Below are positions 14,001 to 24,010 of a stretch of 64,000 nt of DNA, piece after piece. Under the pieces are notes generated by a model. It was not told where the DNA came from, did no database searches, and worked only from the letters and a program-made list of their open reading frames with translations. The DNA is from Paralvinella palmiformis (lineage: Eukaryota; Annelida; Polychaeta; Terebellida; Alvinellidae), in contig JAODUP010000320.1 of NCBI GenBank assembly GCA_025642065.1, positions 246,001 through 310,000 of the forward strand, given 5' to 3'. Made by a program: the position numbers and the translations under genes. How positions within the stretch are numbered: the stretch's first letter is position 1; every line of letters starts with the position of its first letter.

Positions 14001-17000
14001 TGTTTTTGAAACAGGATTCAAGAGACACCGACAGTGGAAAATCGAAGTCACAGGATTCCGCCAAATCAAAAATGAGTGAAGAAATGGAGCTTTCTTTGCT
14101 GAAAGCCCGATATTGGGTGGATGGCTCATGTATGAGTAATTCCCAGCTGATCCCTGATCATAAGGACGCAGTGAGGGAGAATGTGGATGCTGAAGACCGA
14201 TGTGTAAGACCCGGCATCCAACCAGGTTGCGCTATCAACGACATCACCTCACAGGTGGACAGATACCTGAATTCCTTTCATGATAAAGACAGTCATGTTG
14301 GCATGACTCCATCTGAATTCCGCACACCAAGAAAACATTACGGTCAAAACCCACTGGATCACTCCTCAATCTACAGTCAGGCTGGAAAGTCGCTGGATGA
14401 GATGCCGAGAAAATCATTGGGAGTGGAGGCTGGCTGTGAAGATTCTCAAATTAGACTTCCACACAGGTTTGACCAAGAAGTGGAGAAGTCAGCAGTTACC
14501 GAGAAGCTACCTAACACTCTTTATCAAACATCAAGTCCACATTATGACATGGCCACTCAGAAGATTAATTATGGCCAGTTGAGGTATTCACAGCAGACTG
14601 GTAAATATGAACTGCCTCCATCCTTTGGGGCGAGTCCTGTTCTGGAAATGTTTGAGAAGGGTGCCAATGACAAGGAAGTATTCTTACCTCTTGAAGCTGA
14701 TCAGGTTAGCACCAGTGTTATTTCTGATATGGTTTAATGAAAATTCTCTGTTTGAGAAGTGTTTCTGGTGTATACTGTAAACTGTGAGGGTTGTTGGATC
14801 CGTCCGGCTCCAGTGTTGTCTCTGTTTGTGGGTTGTTTCATCCATCAGTAGAATTCTTTGAGCTGATCCCCTCATTTCTTTAGGGACAAGTGTTAGGATG
14901 AAGTGGATGCTTGTAGTATAGTGGTTAGAGGATTGTGCCACAAACTTTGATTGTGGGATGTTTTCCTTTATACCATATATATTTGCGTATAAGTCACACC
15001 CACATATAAGACGCACCTGTTTCTAGGACCAATAAGCAACCCCCCCCACCCCATTTACTGTTCCGTTCAATTACACACGCTAACATGTTTCAGTAGTAAT
15101 GATATGTCTTTGTGACCACATCACTAATTAGAGCATCGGATTAAATAATCATGGCTTGGAAAGACAACAGAGAAAACACGCCTAATAAATTTGTTTATTG
15201 TTCATTATTAATGTTGAAAAACAATATTATTGTATTTCCCCTTAAATTATGCCAAATAGTACCGTCCCTTTTAGTGTGACCTGCGTATAAGACACACTTG
15301 ATTTTGGTGTTGATTTTTTAGTATAAAAAGTATGACCTATACCCGAGTATAACGTAGGTCCCGGCCATTAAGCCGAGACTTTGTCAACATTTTGACCCTT
15401 ATTTTGGGGAGTTGGCTTAATGGCCATTGCTATTTCATTGTCAAGAAATCCAGTCATTGGGAGAACAAAAATCAGTATGTTAGCAACCGTCTAGTCTTGA
15501 CTCTAGTCTAGATGTAGTAGATCTAGATGCAAATGGACATCAGTCATCATTTTTATTTAAACTCATGGAGTGAAAATAGAAGTGAAACAAGTTGATGATA
15601 ATTATACATGGCTTTATAATGAAAATCACTATTTATATGTAGAATTATCTGATTTTTGTAATTATGGATAAATGTTGTTGGACACAGTAGCGCATTTCAT
15701 GAAAGCAACGTCGGTAACAAGACAACTCGTACCCAAGACATTCCGTACCCAAGAGTGTCATATCTCATTTGATTTGCAGCATAGACATTAGGGTGCCCCC
15801 ATTTACATATTTTGTCTGGGCATATTTATACTAATAACAGAATAATTAATTTGATTAATTCATTTATTTTTAATAGAGTGTTATTTACTAACTGACTGCA
15901 TATACCAGTAATTTACATTGTCTCGGTTATTGCTGCATTAGTGACCAAAGCGTACCATTAAAGGCTCAGTAGTAATTGACAATAAAAAGTCAATATGTCT
16001 AATTATTTCTAAGTCATTGACTTCATATGCAGTTCATTGGATGTTTAAACAAGCCATTAATTTAAGTTTGAAGTATATATGCACCAACAGTTTTTGTAAA
16101 CGATCGTTGTAATTTGCCCTAATCTGTTGACTATTAGTCTATACAAAACACATTGGTATGAATAACCGATTTTGAAAACAAAACTATTTCCTGTGTTCAA
16201 AACGTCACATGAAAATACTGCAAAAACTCCTAAAAACGACCTTGGCTTAATGGCCGGGACCTATGGTATATGGCAGTTGTCTCCTTTTGACCTTATGTCC
16301 CAGATCTAACCCTAGATGAGACTAAATATACCACACTCACTCACTTTAGGATAGAAGCGCTGCATTCATATGTCCCAGGTAATAATAGTGCTGAGTCTAT
16401 AAACAAAATGGTCACTCACAGTTCTAGCCTTTTCAGCTGATGCAGAATGTTTCTAAATTTTCAGCAGCCAGACTCTGAGGACATGCCTGGCAAGTCATAC
16501 CCAGTTACACCTCATCCCCACACTGGGTCTTTGCACACGCCGATGACTGCATCACCTGTGGAGTCGACAAGACTTACGTCAAGGCTTCCTTCTAAATACT
16601 ACTTCAGTGATGGTCGTGTGATTGACAGGTCGCCAAACAGCAGCAGTCAGATGAGGGAGCAGTCCTTCAAATCCGATAGACAATCAGCAAGTCCACAGCA
16701 CAGGGACACGATTGCTCCAAAAGAGAGTCAGGCACTTGATATGATGCACAAAGCAGACTACGCAACATTGAAGGAGCAGCCTGGTGATATACGCACTCAT
16801 AGCGAAACGAACCAGAAACTAGCCAAAGATAAACTGATCAGTGGTCCCCGTGCAGGTGAGGATCCTGATAGCTCAGTCGGGTACCGCTTTCACTCGGAGG
16901 ATGTTTATCACACGGGACGGCTGACATCTGAAGCGCCTTATCCAAGTCAGCATAGTGGGAGAAGTAATGACGAGGAGAGATTGATGCAGAAGATGCGCTA

Positions 17001-20000
17001 TGTGATGGCACAGCTAAATCCGAGGGCGGATGATCTTCCCGCCGACATTAATGAGAAGTGGGATCAATTCTTAGAGATACGGGGCCAGTCCGACTCCAGT
17101 TCTGCAGGCTCCCGAAGTCTGAGCCTGGATACGTCTTCTGCCTTTATGAAGAATCAGTCCTCATCTCAGGCCAGCAAACAGTTCAGTTCTTCACCATTCG
17201 ATAATGAATATGGGAACATCGACAGGAATGGCTACACTAACCTCAGACAGCGGAGACAGGTAGAAACACCTGGTAATGGTGTAGCGGGTGCTAATTACAA
17301 ATCTGATACAGGTTCTTATAGGCTGAATACAGATCATTATATGGATTCAATAACTGATGATGCTAACCAGCCTAACAGTCCACTAAATGTCAACAATAAA
17401 TATCATCCAGATTTATATAAAAATGAATCAGAATTCGGTAAGCAGTGGAGCAGTAATGAATCGAGTTACCGACGAAGATTAATGAATAATGGTATGAAAT
17501 ACCAACCAGAATCGCACTTCGATGATGTCAGACATCTGAAGGAACACTACAAAAATGCAGATATCGTTCATGAGGATCCTTATAGTGATGACAGAGATCA
17601 TTACAAGGAATCGTACAGTCATGATGACGATGGTGGTCACAGACTGACCTACTGTGATGAGGCTGGACGTGGCAGAGATCAATATGGCAGCAACAGTGGA
17701 GAACGTAACGAATCATACAGTGGTGATGCTGAAACACGGAGTAATGTCCGGTACAGTAATGCTAGGACAGCCTACAAGGATGTGCGTGGTACTGATTCTG
17801 ATAACTACAAGGGTGCGTATGGCAAGGATGGCTTAAGTGGCAATAATAAGTTTTATCAGAGTGATTCTGGCCAGCAGAAAACTGATGATGATAGTGGTGA
17901 ATTACGTAGAAGCAATATGAACCAATCACTGGATTCAGCAAGTAATACAGGCTTTCACAACAGCGTTGAACCCATTGACAACAGACAGAATGGGTCTGAC
18001 CAATCAGGCAGCGAGAACAACACACAGGATGATGGGATACGAGGAAACGATCCACACCATCACCTGGAATCCTTCCAGAAGACACCAGAGACGCCGCTGC
18101 ACAAACAGTCGAGGGACGCTGCTGTCCAAGTGCGCACTCCTGATCTTATGCAGAATAAAGGCTCCACCTACGATGATCAGGACACTGAGGAGTTGCTGAA
18201 AGCTGATCTGTCGCAAGCGTGTCAGGTTAATGAGCCATCATCAGGTCAGGAAGGGGAAAGTGGAACACTGAATGCCGCTAACAATCATCAGGTATCTTTC
18301 TCAGATCAGAGCCGGTTTCAGGGTACATCTGAATCTCAGCAGTCAGCACACAGAAATGTGAAGAACAATGAAAGAATGTTACAGCAATCATCAAAGAATG
18401 AAGAACAAGAAAATGACCACAACAGCCAAGGTGACCCAAATGAAGGCAAGGCCGCTTCAACATCTGATGGTGATGAAAAGATGGCATCACCAGCAGGGAT
18501 ACTAATTGCTGAACAGAATTCTGATCAAACAAAAGATAATAGCGAGGCTAAGAGAAAGGCTTACTTGGTTAAAGATGAAACCCTACCCTCAGTACCTGAG
18601 GATTCCACACTTGATTCAGTTAGTTCCGATTTTACAACCAGCAGTTATGAGAGCGATGGCAAAATCATCTTGAAGACCACCAAACGCCACCTGCCCGATG
18701 ATCCAAAGCTGCTCCGTTTGCAGCACAAGATCATGAAGCAGAAAGAGAAATACAAACACGAACGACTCCGTGAGCTGAGACGAAAGGAGAAGATTATCAG
18801 ATTGGAATGTGTGCTTGCTGAACAGAACATAGTCGTCAGCAGGAATGCGAGAGCCCGTTCTAACGTAACCAACGATCGGCAAATGTCTGCACCAAAGAAA
18901 ACCAGCACACCATCATCTCGTGGCCAGGTTGAAGTCGATACATCAACTGATTCGACTCTTATCAGTGTGTCAGATATCACAACATCAACAGTGACACCGG
19001 CGAGCACCATATCTGAATATCAGACAGAAGGCAGAGACTCTTCAATGGAGTCTGTACAGCCACGTGTCACTTGTCAGTCCCAGGTCACTCTGGGCCCAAA
19101 TATGCTTCAGTCAGAAACCACCACACACCTGAATGTCATAGAATATTCAGGTAAACACTTGACATCCACTTGTTCTACGTATGGACAGGAAAACATAAAA
19201 CTCCAGTTGTCCTTTGCTCAAGGAAGGAAGAACACAGGTGGCTTGTACATGGAATTTGACAAGCCAGCTCCAGTTTCACAGATAAAGGGCAGGTCTAGTA
19301 GGGGCAGTGAGAAAAATAAAGAGAACTCAGACCTGCTGCAGCAGAAAAGGATACAAGCAAAGCAGAGAAAACAAGAACAGAATCTACACAAGAAGAGAAC
19401 ATCAGGAAGTGTACCAATGGCAGAAGGAGGCAGACAGTCCTCGCGATCTCGAGAGGCAGCCACACAGGTTGATGATGAGGTCAGACAGATGTCACAGTCC
19501 ATACAGACACAGGCCGTATCAGGGGATCTGCAATCGGGTACTCTTGGCCACGTTTCGGGTGGCCGTAGTCATACAAGGGATGTTGGGACACACGTTGCTC
19601 TGCAGCCCAAAAGCATTCAGAAGGGGAATAAAGACGTACACAAACGGACTCATGTCAAACGTGAGTAAATGGATAATTATTCCTAGTGAAATTTCATAAT
19701 CTGTTTTCTCCCACTGACGTGATGTATATGGGAATGTGTCTCCTTTTGATCAGCCAGTTATGTTTATAAGAAGCATACAGATACCAGGATGAATGAACCA
19801 ACAAAATAACATGTGTTCATTATAACCTTTTATTTATCACGATAATATTGTACTGTGGACAATTAAGTGTTTATATTTGTCAGGGAAATTAATTATATTT
19901 GGCATGAAAACAATCTACTGAAAGTGCCAATTCTTATCTGTATGTTGCTGATTTTGGGTGGATATGAGAAATATAGAAACTGGGGAAATGGAAAAGTACC

Positions 20001-22630
20001 GCATGACTATATTTTGGAAACACACTACTGTCTTTGAAATTTTTATTGACAAGCTTTATACATTATTTTGGACAGCTGGTCTAGCTTGGTTCGTACCCCT
20101 GGAGGATACAGGCCCATGGAGAAAACCACTTCATGAACGACAAGCATACATTGCTGGTGGCGTTGACTTGGAATCGGGTGGAAAAATGGATGACTGGATG
20201 TCCAGCAAGAATCAGTTCAAGTCCGATGTGTATAGGAATTCTTGGGCAGCTTCCAGGAGAGGTAGCAAACTAAGCCTCCAGGTAAGCTTACTGACCATAG
20301 TACGGTTTGTACAATTATTATGATGATTGGTTTATAAGCTGTTATGAGTATGTTTAGTCAGATGTTTAACTCATCTTTCTTTGAACATTGGTGCATTGCC
20401 TTTAAAATCTTAAATCAGTTCTAATGATCCATTCATTTAAGTTTGTTGTCTTAAATAAACGCTGTTCTTTCGTCAACATTTCTAAGTGAATTTTAGGCAT
20501 TTAGTATTGGATATTTTTAATCTGCAAATGTCTTTGAATGTCTTTTTCTATGTTGTTTCGTTAAATTTAATTTAATTCCAGCCATAATACTACTACTACT
20601 ACTAATAATAATATAGCTTTTGTAGTTACATTGTCATCTTGTATCTAGAATTAGCTGGTTTGTGATCTCCAGTGAGATCAAACATTTGCTAACTTATGCT
20701 AATTGCTGTGTTATTAGTTACAGTTTTCATACTCCATTTTTACCTTCTGCTTGTCTAAAGAGGAGCATAAATATAGAGATTTGAAATTATCTTTTAAAAA
20801 TTGTCTCATCATCAAACCCCTATCACTCACTACATGATGTTTACACATCAGAAACGGATGCTTATCCCTCGTGAAGTGGATAGAAATAACAATTTTGACT
20901 GGAGCTGATTTATGTTTCTGTGATAGCATTAATCAACCAAATCACAACAATCATCAACTGTTTGTCAGTTGGCAGTCTGAATGGTGTTTCTATGTAAACT
21001 AATCCAGATTGATGAGGAAACAGAAACAGCCTCTAGAAAGTAAACATCAATTTTTAACAATGATGATGATGACCTGTAATTTTAGTATTTTGATGAGCGG
21101 TTACCTTAATTGTTCATGTCTGATGCCTCATACATATATTTATAGGATGCATTCAGGGCACGCAAACCAGACTTTGTATCACGTTCACATGAACGCCAGC
21201 GTCTGGTGCGTCTGCGAGCAGATGAACGTCGCATACAGGAACTGCACAGAATCCAGCGAGAGCAGCTGTTTGCTGTCAGAAATAAGTCGGATGCTAACAG
21301 AAATACACACCCCTTTAGTGGTAAGTGATTTTGGTTTATGAGTAGTTTGGTAACTCGCTTGCTTAGATTAATCTGGCTGTGTAAGGAGGAGCTAATTTTA
21401 ATATTTACTTCTTAAATATCTGGCAGAGCAACATTTTAGACCACAGAGGAGGAAGTTTACCAAGAGAGAGATGATCGAACAGACAAGAAAGTAAGTTTGT
21501 CATTTGTTCATTTCTTTGTCACACACATGAACACACACACACACACACACAGATAAATTTATTATGGTACAGAATACAAAAATAATAATGCAGTGTCTGT
21601 GCCAGTTAATCTTTAACGTCCTGTTAAAGATTAACTGGCACAGACACGGCATTATAATAAACAAAACATTACGTAATTCATAATTGTTTTTTGTTTTGTT
21701 TTTCAGATTATACAGTAAACTACCTGAAGTTAAAAAACAATTAGAAGATGACAAAAAAGTGAAATATTACCAAACAAATCGTCTTAGGGCAAGACTTTAT
21801 AAACAGGTGATTACTGTTTTACACCAACACACACACCTACACCTAGTTTAGCCACGGACGAAAAGTCCAATTTTACTTTTGTTCTTTATCTAATGAAACA
21901 ATTAAAAATTTTCAGTTTGGGATTCTTTAGTTGTAATCGTAGATGGAATGCTGGCTAAAGTCATAAAGATTGTGTAATCTTGCAAAGTTTATTTTACACA
22001 ATGATGTACAAAATGAAGCTGTTCACAAAATGTTGTTAACCGATCAGAAGAAATAATTTGCAAGTATTAATTTGTAGAGTACTTTTTAAAGTTTTACTAT
22101 TTGTACCAACACTGATCATGTTGTTATATCTGATGGTATTGCTGGAGCAAATTGTTGCAGAATCATTATGAAAATTAGAGAATCCTCCAGCTTGCCTATT
22201 TATTTGCTCACAGTTAAGATTCAATAGATTTTCTAGTCTGTTTCTGATCATTATGATATTTGACCTTATTCCAGCTGATTACAATGTACTTAAAACATTC
22301 TATATATGGAAAAGAATATATAAATTACAGGCTTGTTTATTTGGAATGGAATGGGGAAATTTTAACCTTCTGTTACATGCATGTACAGGGGTAAAACGAA
22401 ATATTTCTTTTTCGGTCCATTACCAAGCTAGACACTGAGCAATACCTCAGAGGTGTAACTTGAAATTGCTAAAGTTCAAAACTAGGATATGAAAATTATA
22501 TTGATCGGTTTGTGTGGAGAATTGAGTATATATTTGTTGGTGTAATATTAGTTGCGTGACTGACATTTTTATTTCATTCCAGAGAATACAGAACCAGATT
22601 CTCAGCAAGCAAGCTCCTTGGTTCTCATAA
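1922..22630 (+). CDS. ALMS1: ALMS1-like centrosome/basal-body protein, 13 visible exons (5' end probably outside window)
   Basis: Joining 1922-2044, 3090-3195, 3450-7373, 8281-8388, 10233-10333, 11572-11720, 14015-14704, 16465-19660, 20076-20281, 21146-21320, 21427-21490, 21707-21806 and 22583-22630 gives about 2,995 codons with GT-AG introns and matching splice phases, except for a one-base frame break near 3,900. The last five exons encode the ALMS motif: the segment RKPDFVSRSHERQ, a basic helix, RLRARLYKQ, and a C-terminus ending APWFS. In vertebrates ALMS1 acts at centrosomes and ciliary basal bodies. The rest of the protein is Ser/Asp/Glu-rich and low in hydrophobic residues, so probably mostly disordered, as in known ALMS1 proteins. 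Human ALMS1 is about 4,170 residues, so N-terminal exons may be missing. The related ALMS-motif proteins are much shorter, which favours ALMS1. No start codon is assigned. Confidence 0.88.
2045..3089. other. Intron, no further features
   Basis: This is ordinary AT-rich intron sequence between exons at 2044 and 3090, with a short G run at about 2287-2294 and a (GT)n run near 3046-3060. Confidence 0.6.
3090..3195 (+). CDS. ALMS1: ALMS1-like exon 2
   Basis: A 106-bp exon follows a strong pyrimidine tract (TTTTTTTCTTTAG) and ends at a GTAAGT donor. It reads LEPIGLEDTGQAFYPARD and onward, and leaves one base that is completed by the AG opening the next exon. The open frame and phase match support it. 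I recognise no domain in it. Confidence 0.7.
3450..7373 (+). CDS. ALMS1: ALMS1-like giant exon 3, with internal repeats and an apparent frameshift
   Basis: This 3.9-kb exon has a TTTCAG acceptor and a GTCAGT donor. It encodes about 1,308 Ser-, Glu- and Asp-rich residues. The N-terminal part has imperfect repeats of the type ESFSQHTLGD (3656, 3764, 3818 and 3928). The middle has five copies of a helix-like motif of the type LSDKVAALL (5284, 5407, 5647, 5779, 6019), most preceded by an acidic ESD/TDD stretch. Near the 3' end an AGTQT motif (6814-6828) resembles a dynein light chain LC8 site. Reading in the frame set by the splice junction reaches a TAG at 3950-3952. The frame that carries the rest of the exon is open from 3820 to beyond the donor, so one base is missing, or two are extra, between 3820 and 3949. 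Placing the break close to 3,900 keeps the repeat pattern intact. Confidence 0.85.
7374..8280. other. Intron
   Basis: I see no gene here. A G-rich segment at about 7578-7720 is more GC-rich than its surroundings and may be an old repeat fragment. A short GT/G run lies at 8072-8092. Confidence 0.5.
8281..8388 (+). CDS. ALMS1: ALMS1-like exon 4
   Basis: A 108-bp exon lies between TTGAATTCAG and a GTTAGT donor. It reads SDMMKSDGTGAMTEGSL followed by a Ser-rich stretch ending KFKPYK. It enters with two bases carried from exon 3 and leaves two bases, consistent with both neighbours. Confidence 0.75.
8389..10232. other. Intron, probably containing old repeat sequence
   Basis: I find no exon in this stretch. 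About 8,870-9,900 has higher GC and scrambled short open frames on both strands, consistent with a decayed mobile element, but no family can be named. Confidence 0.4.
10233..10333 (+). CDS. ALMS1: ALMS1-like exon 5
   Basis: A 101-bp exon lies between CTAAACAG and GTAAGT. It encodes PISNQDLYYVESGTEDAMS and then a Thr/Ser-rich run. The phase agrees with exons 4 and 6. Confidence 0.75.
10500..10735. repeat. Degenerate GGAATTG-rich simple satellite in intron
   Basis: Variants of TGGAATTGAT/AATTGACC recur about every 10-20 bases across this block, with no open frame through it. It lies between exons at 10333 and 11572. Confidence 0.7.
11227..11411 (+). mobile_element. tRNA-derived SINE (family A) with intact target-site duplications
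   Basis: The head has a pol III A box (TGGTCTAGTGGTAGCG) and a B box (GTGTTCGAATCTC). The tail ends CACCAATCATCATC. It is flanked by perfect 14-bp direct repeats TCCTATACAATGGC at 11213-11226 and 11412-11425, the mark of LINE-driven retroposition. It lies in an ALMS1-like intron, in sense. Confidence 0.92.
11572..11720 (+). CDS. ALMS1: ALMS1-like exon 6
   Basis: A 149-bp exon lies between TTATTTTTAG and GTAAGC. It encodes SDDAKAPRFPSNVLGSRLD and continues to IQEQPSY, ending in phase 0. It is hydrophilic and has no recognisable fold. Confidence 0.78.
11721..12167. other. Intron, nothing notable
   Basis: AT-rich intron sequence follows the exon ending at 11720; no repeat or exon is recognised. 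Confidence 0.6.
12168..12896. mobile_element. Nonautonomous DNA transposon with pogo-like ends
   Basis: The left end CAGTCGGCCCCCATTATA and the inverted right end CAGTTGGGCCCAGTTATA form an imperfect terminal inverted repeat, each flanked by TA (12166-12167 and 12897-12898). CAGT...GCCC...TATA ends with TA duplications are typical of pogo/Tigger-like elements in the Tc1/mariner superfamily. No transposase frame is visible. The right end is present twice in tandem (about 12750-12823 and 12829-12898). Confidence 0.65.
13150..13250 (-). mobile_element. tRNA-like SINE fragment
   Basis: The complement contains GTGCAGTTAGTTAGAGCGTAG and, about 35 bases on, ACAGGTTCGAGGCTC, which match pol III A- and B-box patterns. 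The acceptor stem does not close, so it is a SINE head or tRNA relic rather than a tRNA gene. Confidence 0.45.
13288..13336. repeat. Short tandem repeat of a 16-17-bp unit
   Basis: About three copies of CACCTTTGTGGAATTTA lie head to tail inside the intron. Confidence 0.7.
14015..14704 (+). CDS. ALMS1: ALMS1-like exon 7
   Basis: A 690-bp exon (230 codons, phase 0 at both ends) lies between TTTTTGAAACAG and GTTAGC. It includes the short hydrophobic segment EMELSLLKARYWVDGS, which stands out from the polar surroundings and may be a conserved binding segment. The rest is low complexity. Confidence 0.85.
14973..15354. mobile_element. Small TA-flanked element with imperfect inverted ends
   Basis: The left end ATATATTTGCGTATAAGTCAC and the inverted right end GTTATACTCGGGTATAGGTC match in part, and both ends adjoin TA. 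Internal copies of GCGTATAAGACACAC fit a MITE family. The element abuts the next one at a shared TA. Confidence 0.45.
15357..16261. mobile_element. 905-bp nonautonomous DNA transposon with perfect 18-bp terminal inverted repeats
   Basis: GGTCCCGGCCATTAAGCC at 15357-15374 is exactly inverted at 16244-16261, and TA dinucleotides flank both ends (15355-15356 and 16262-16263). This indicates Tc1/mariner-type insertion. A third, inverted copy of the inner motif GGCTTAATGGCC sits at 15413-15424, making a subterminal hairpin at the left end. There is no transposase open frame. It lies in the intron between exons ending at 14704 and starting at 16465. Confidence 0.88.
16465..19660 (+). CDS. ALMS1: ALMS1-like giant exon 8
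   Basis: This 3.2-kb exon has a TTTTCAG acceptor and a GTGAGT donor and encodes about 1,065 residues. The order is: a Ser-rich N-terminal part; a helical segment EERLMQKMRYVMAQLNP (about 16975-17025) followed by a conserved-looking LPADINEKWDQFLEI; a long Asp/Tyr/Asn/Ser-rich region (about 17200-17950); a strongly basic amphipathic helix or coiled coil rich in K, R and E (about 18709-18830); and a Gln/Arg-rich tail. Three related short motifs, RDAAVQV (about 18111), REAATQV (about 19456) and DVGTHV (about 19579), resemble variants of TQT-type dynein light chain sites. The last base is completed by the CT of the next exon. Confidence 0.88.
19661..20075. other. Intron, no further features
   Basis: AT-rich intron sequence between exons 8 and 9 of the ALMS1-like gene. 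Confidence 0.6.
20076..20281 (+). CDS. ALMS1: ALMS1-like exon 9, start of ALMS-motif region
   Basis: A 206-bp exon lies between TTTTGGACAG and GTAAGC. It encodes GLAWFVPLEDTGPWRKPLHE and then a Gly/Asp/Ser-rich linker. The AWF...PL...PWRKPL pattern just upstream of the ALMS motif is characteristic of ALMS1-type proteins. Confidence 0.88.
20282..21145. other. Intron with one copy of a dispersed repeat
   Basis: Sequence at about 20996-21050 (ACTAATCCAGATTGA and ACAGCCTCTAGAAAGTAAAC) is repeated at 23350-23403 downstream of the gene. The rest is unremarkable, apart from a TACTACTAC run near 20588. Confidence 0.55.
21146..21320 (+). CDS. ALMS1: ALMS1-like exon 10, core of ALMS motif
   Basis: A 175-bp exon lies between TTTATAG and GTAAGT. 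It encodes FRARKPDFVSRSHERQ, followed by a long Arg/Glu/Gln-rich helix. The KPDFVSRSHER block is the hallmark of the ALMS motif, which in vertebrates directs the protein to centrosomes and basal bodies. Confidence 0.93.
21427..21490 (+). CDS. ALMS1: ALMS1-like exon 11
   Basis: A 64-bp exon lies between CTGGCAG and GTAAGT. It encodes EQHFRPQRRKFTKREMIEQT and ends in a split Lys codon. It belongs to the basic middle of the ALMS motif. Confidence 0.88.
21520..21552. repeat. (AC)n microsatellite
   Basis: An interrupted (AC)n tract in the intron after exon 11. Confidence 0.9.
21585..21655. repeat. Near-perfect hairpin (inverted repeat, 5-base loop)
   Basis: The 25-base arm at 21593-21617 (GTGTCTGTGCCAGTTAATCT and on) is exactly complementary to 21623-21647, with the loop GTCCT. 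With one mismatch the pairing extends outward through ATAATGC. It lies in the intron between exons 11 and 12 and would be transcribed. Confidence 0.88.
21707..21806 (+). CDS. ALMS1: ALMS1-like exon 12
   Basis: A 100-bp exon lies between TTGTTTTTCAG and GTGATT. It encodes LYSKLPEVKKQLEDD and ends TNRLRARLYKQ. LPEV plus RLRA-LYK is the conserved end of the ALMS motif. Confidence 0.92.
21807..22582. other. Last intron of the ALMS1-like gene
   Basis: AT-rich sequence with no recognised feature. Confidence 0.6.
22583..22630 (+). CDS. ALMS1: ALMS1-like terminal coding exon
   Basis: After an ATTTCATTCCAG acceptor the frame reads RIQNQILSKQAPWFS and stops at TAA (22628-22630). ALMS-motif proteins typically end with a similar short basic stretch followed by a Pro-Trp pair, so this is the natural C-terminus. 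Confidence 0.9.
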   Translation, partial: RIQNQILSKQAPWFS

Positions 22631-23215
22631 TATTGAAAATGTGGTGTAATATAGAAGACAGGGTTTTGTGGATAAAGAATGAAACATTTGAGAAACCGGA
22701 AATATCTTTGTTAAAAATAGCTTCTGTGTGATACAACCTTTTGCATGAATATTTGTTCCATTGTGACATGTTTGATTGTGTGTGTGTGTGCAGATTTCAG
22801 TCAGTATTTATATTATATTCTGTTTACTATTTGATGTTATTTATTTATATATTTAGTTGGGTTTTTTCTTTTCTTAATTTGTCCAACTGTTATTTTCAAG
22901 ATGGATCCTTCGAGAGATATAATGTGATCCACTTTTTTCCAGTACCAAAAAAAACTTGTAATGTTTATTATAGCTTTATATAACTGTGTAATTAGAGGCA
23001 AACTATGTATCTATAGTGTCATTATGTTACATATTTATAACATCATTTTAGTTTTGCAGAAAGGGGTTTTATTTGGAATTAATATGTAATGTGTGGAGAA
23101 TATTTTGCAAACATTTTTAATAAAATAATCATTACTGTAATACCGGCTGTGAAATAATATTTCATATTTTATACGTCGTACATATTTGATTTGCTAACAC
23201 TCGTATCTGAATAAA
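22631..23215 (+). other. ALMS1-like 3' untranslated region with poly(A) signals
   Basis: AT-rich sequence follows the stop codon. AATAAA hexamers at 23119-23124 and 23210-23215 are the best poly(A) signals. The exact cleavage site cannot be fixed from sequence alone. Confidence 0.5.
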
Positions 23216-23349
23216 TATAGTACACACATGTCCAAGAAAGTCCCTGGATGTTAAAAACCAGACCCCAAAAATTATTAAATTGTTTTGGAATATTGCTTGA
23301 TTATTACCAGCAATCAAAATAATAGATCTGTTTCTTTAAATGCGACTTA

Positions 23350-23403
23350 TAAACTAATCCAGATTGACGAATAAATAGAAACAGCCTCTAGAAAGTAAAC
23401 ATC
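23350..23403. repeat. Second copy of a dispersed repeat
   Basis: It shares ACTAATCCAGATTGA and ACAGCCTCTAGAAAGTAAAC with 20996-21050; a short gap with small changes separates the two blocks in both copies. Confidence 0.7.
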
Positions 23404-24010
23404 ACTTGGTTGTAGATCCCAATATTTTCACCTTTTATGATGATGATGTGACTTACCATTTTTCTTCCACCAAGGATAGCAATTAAATCTAACATAAGTT
23501 AGGATATTTGTTTAGATATGTTGCAACCATCTCATTTTTAATTTTTGTTTACATCAGCACAGGTGATTTAGAGATGATGGAAAATGTAGGACTCGACAAC
23601 CCCCATCAGTAAAACAAAATAAACATTCTTCAGTCCTCGGGTTCCAATTTTCAGCATTAGTATTTGGGTTCCAAATTTGACTTTACGCAGATCAACATAG
23701 ATATCATTTATAAATAGATAGATTTCCATTTTAACTACAGCTTCAAATATCCAAGAGGAAGATTAATAGTCTAGTGACAAAGTCGGATTTTATTGGTCTG
23801 TAGTAAGGATCTTGCAACATTCTAAATAATCATGTCAATCGGCTGTAGTTCATAGAAAACATTTGCAAGTTGGAGTTGCCTCGTTTAGTAGCAAGTACAA
23901 TGGTTATTATTGGTTATACCAATTATTAAAATAATACAAAAGAAGTTTTGTAGCCTACAGATTTATCAAGTTATACTTCTGTTGTTGCACTACTGTTTAT
24001 CTTGGTCATT

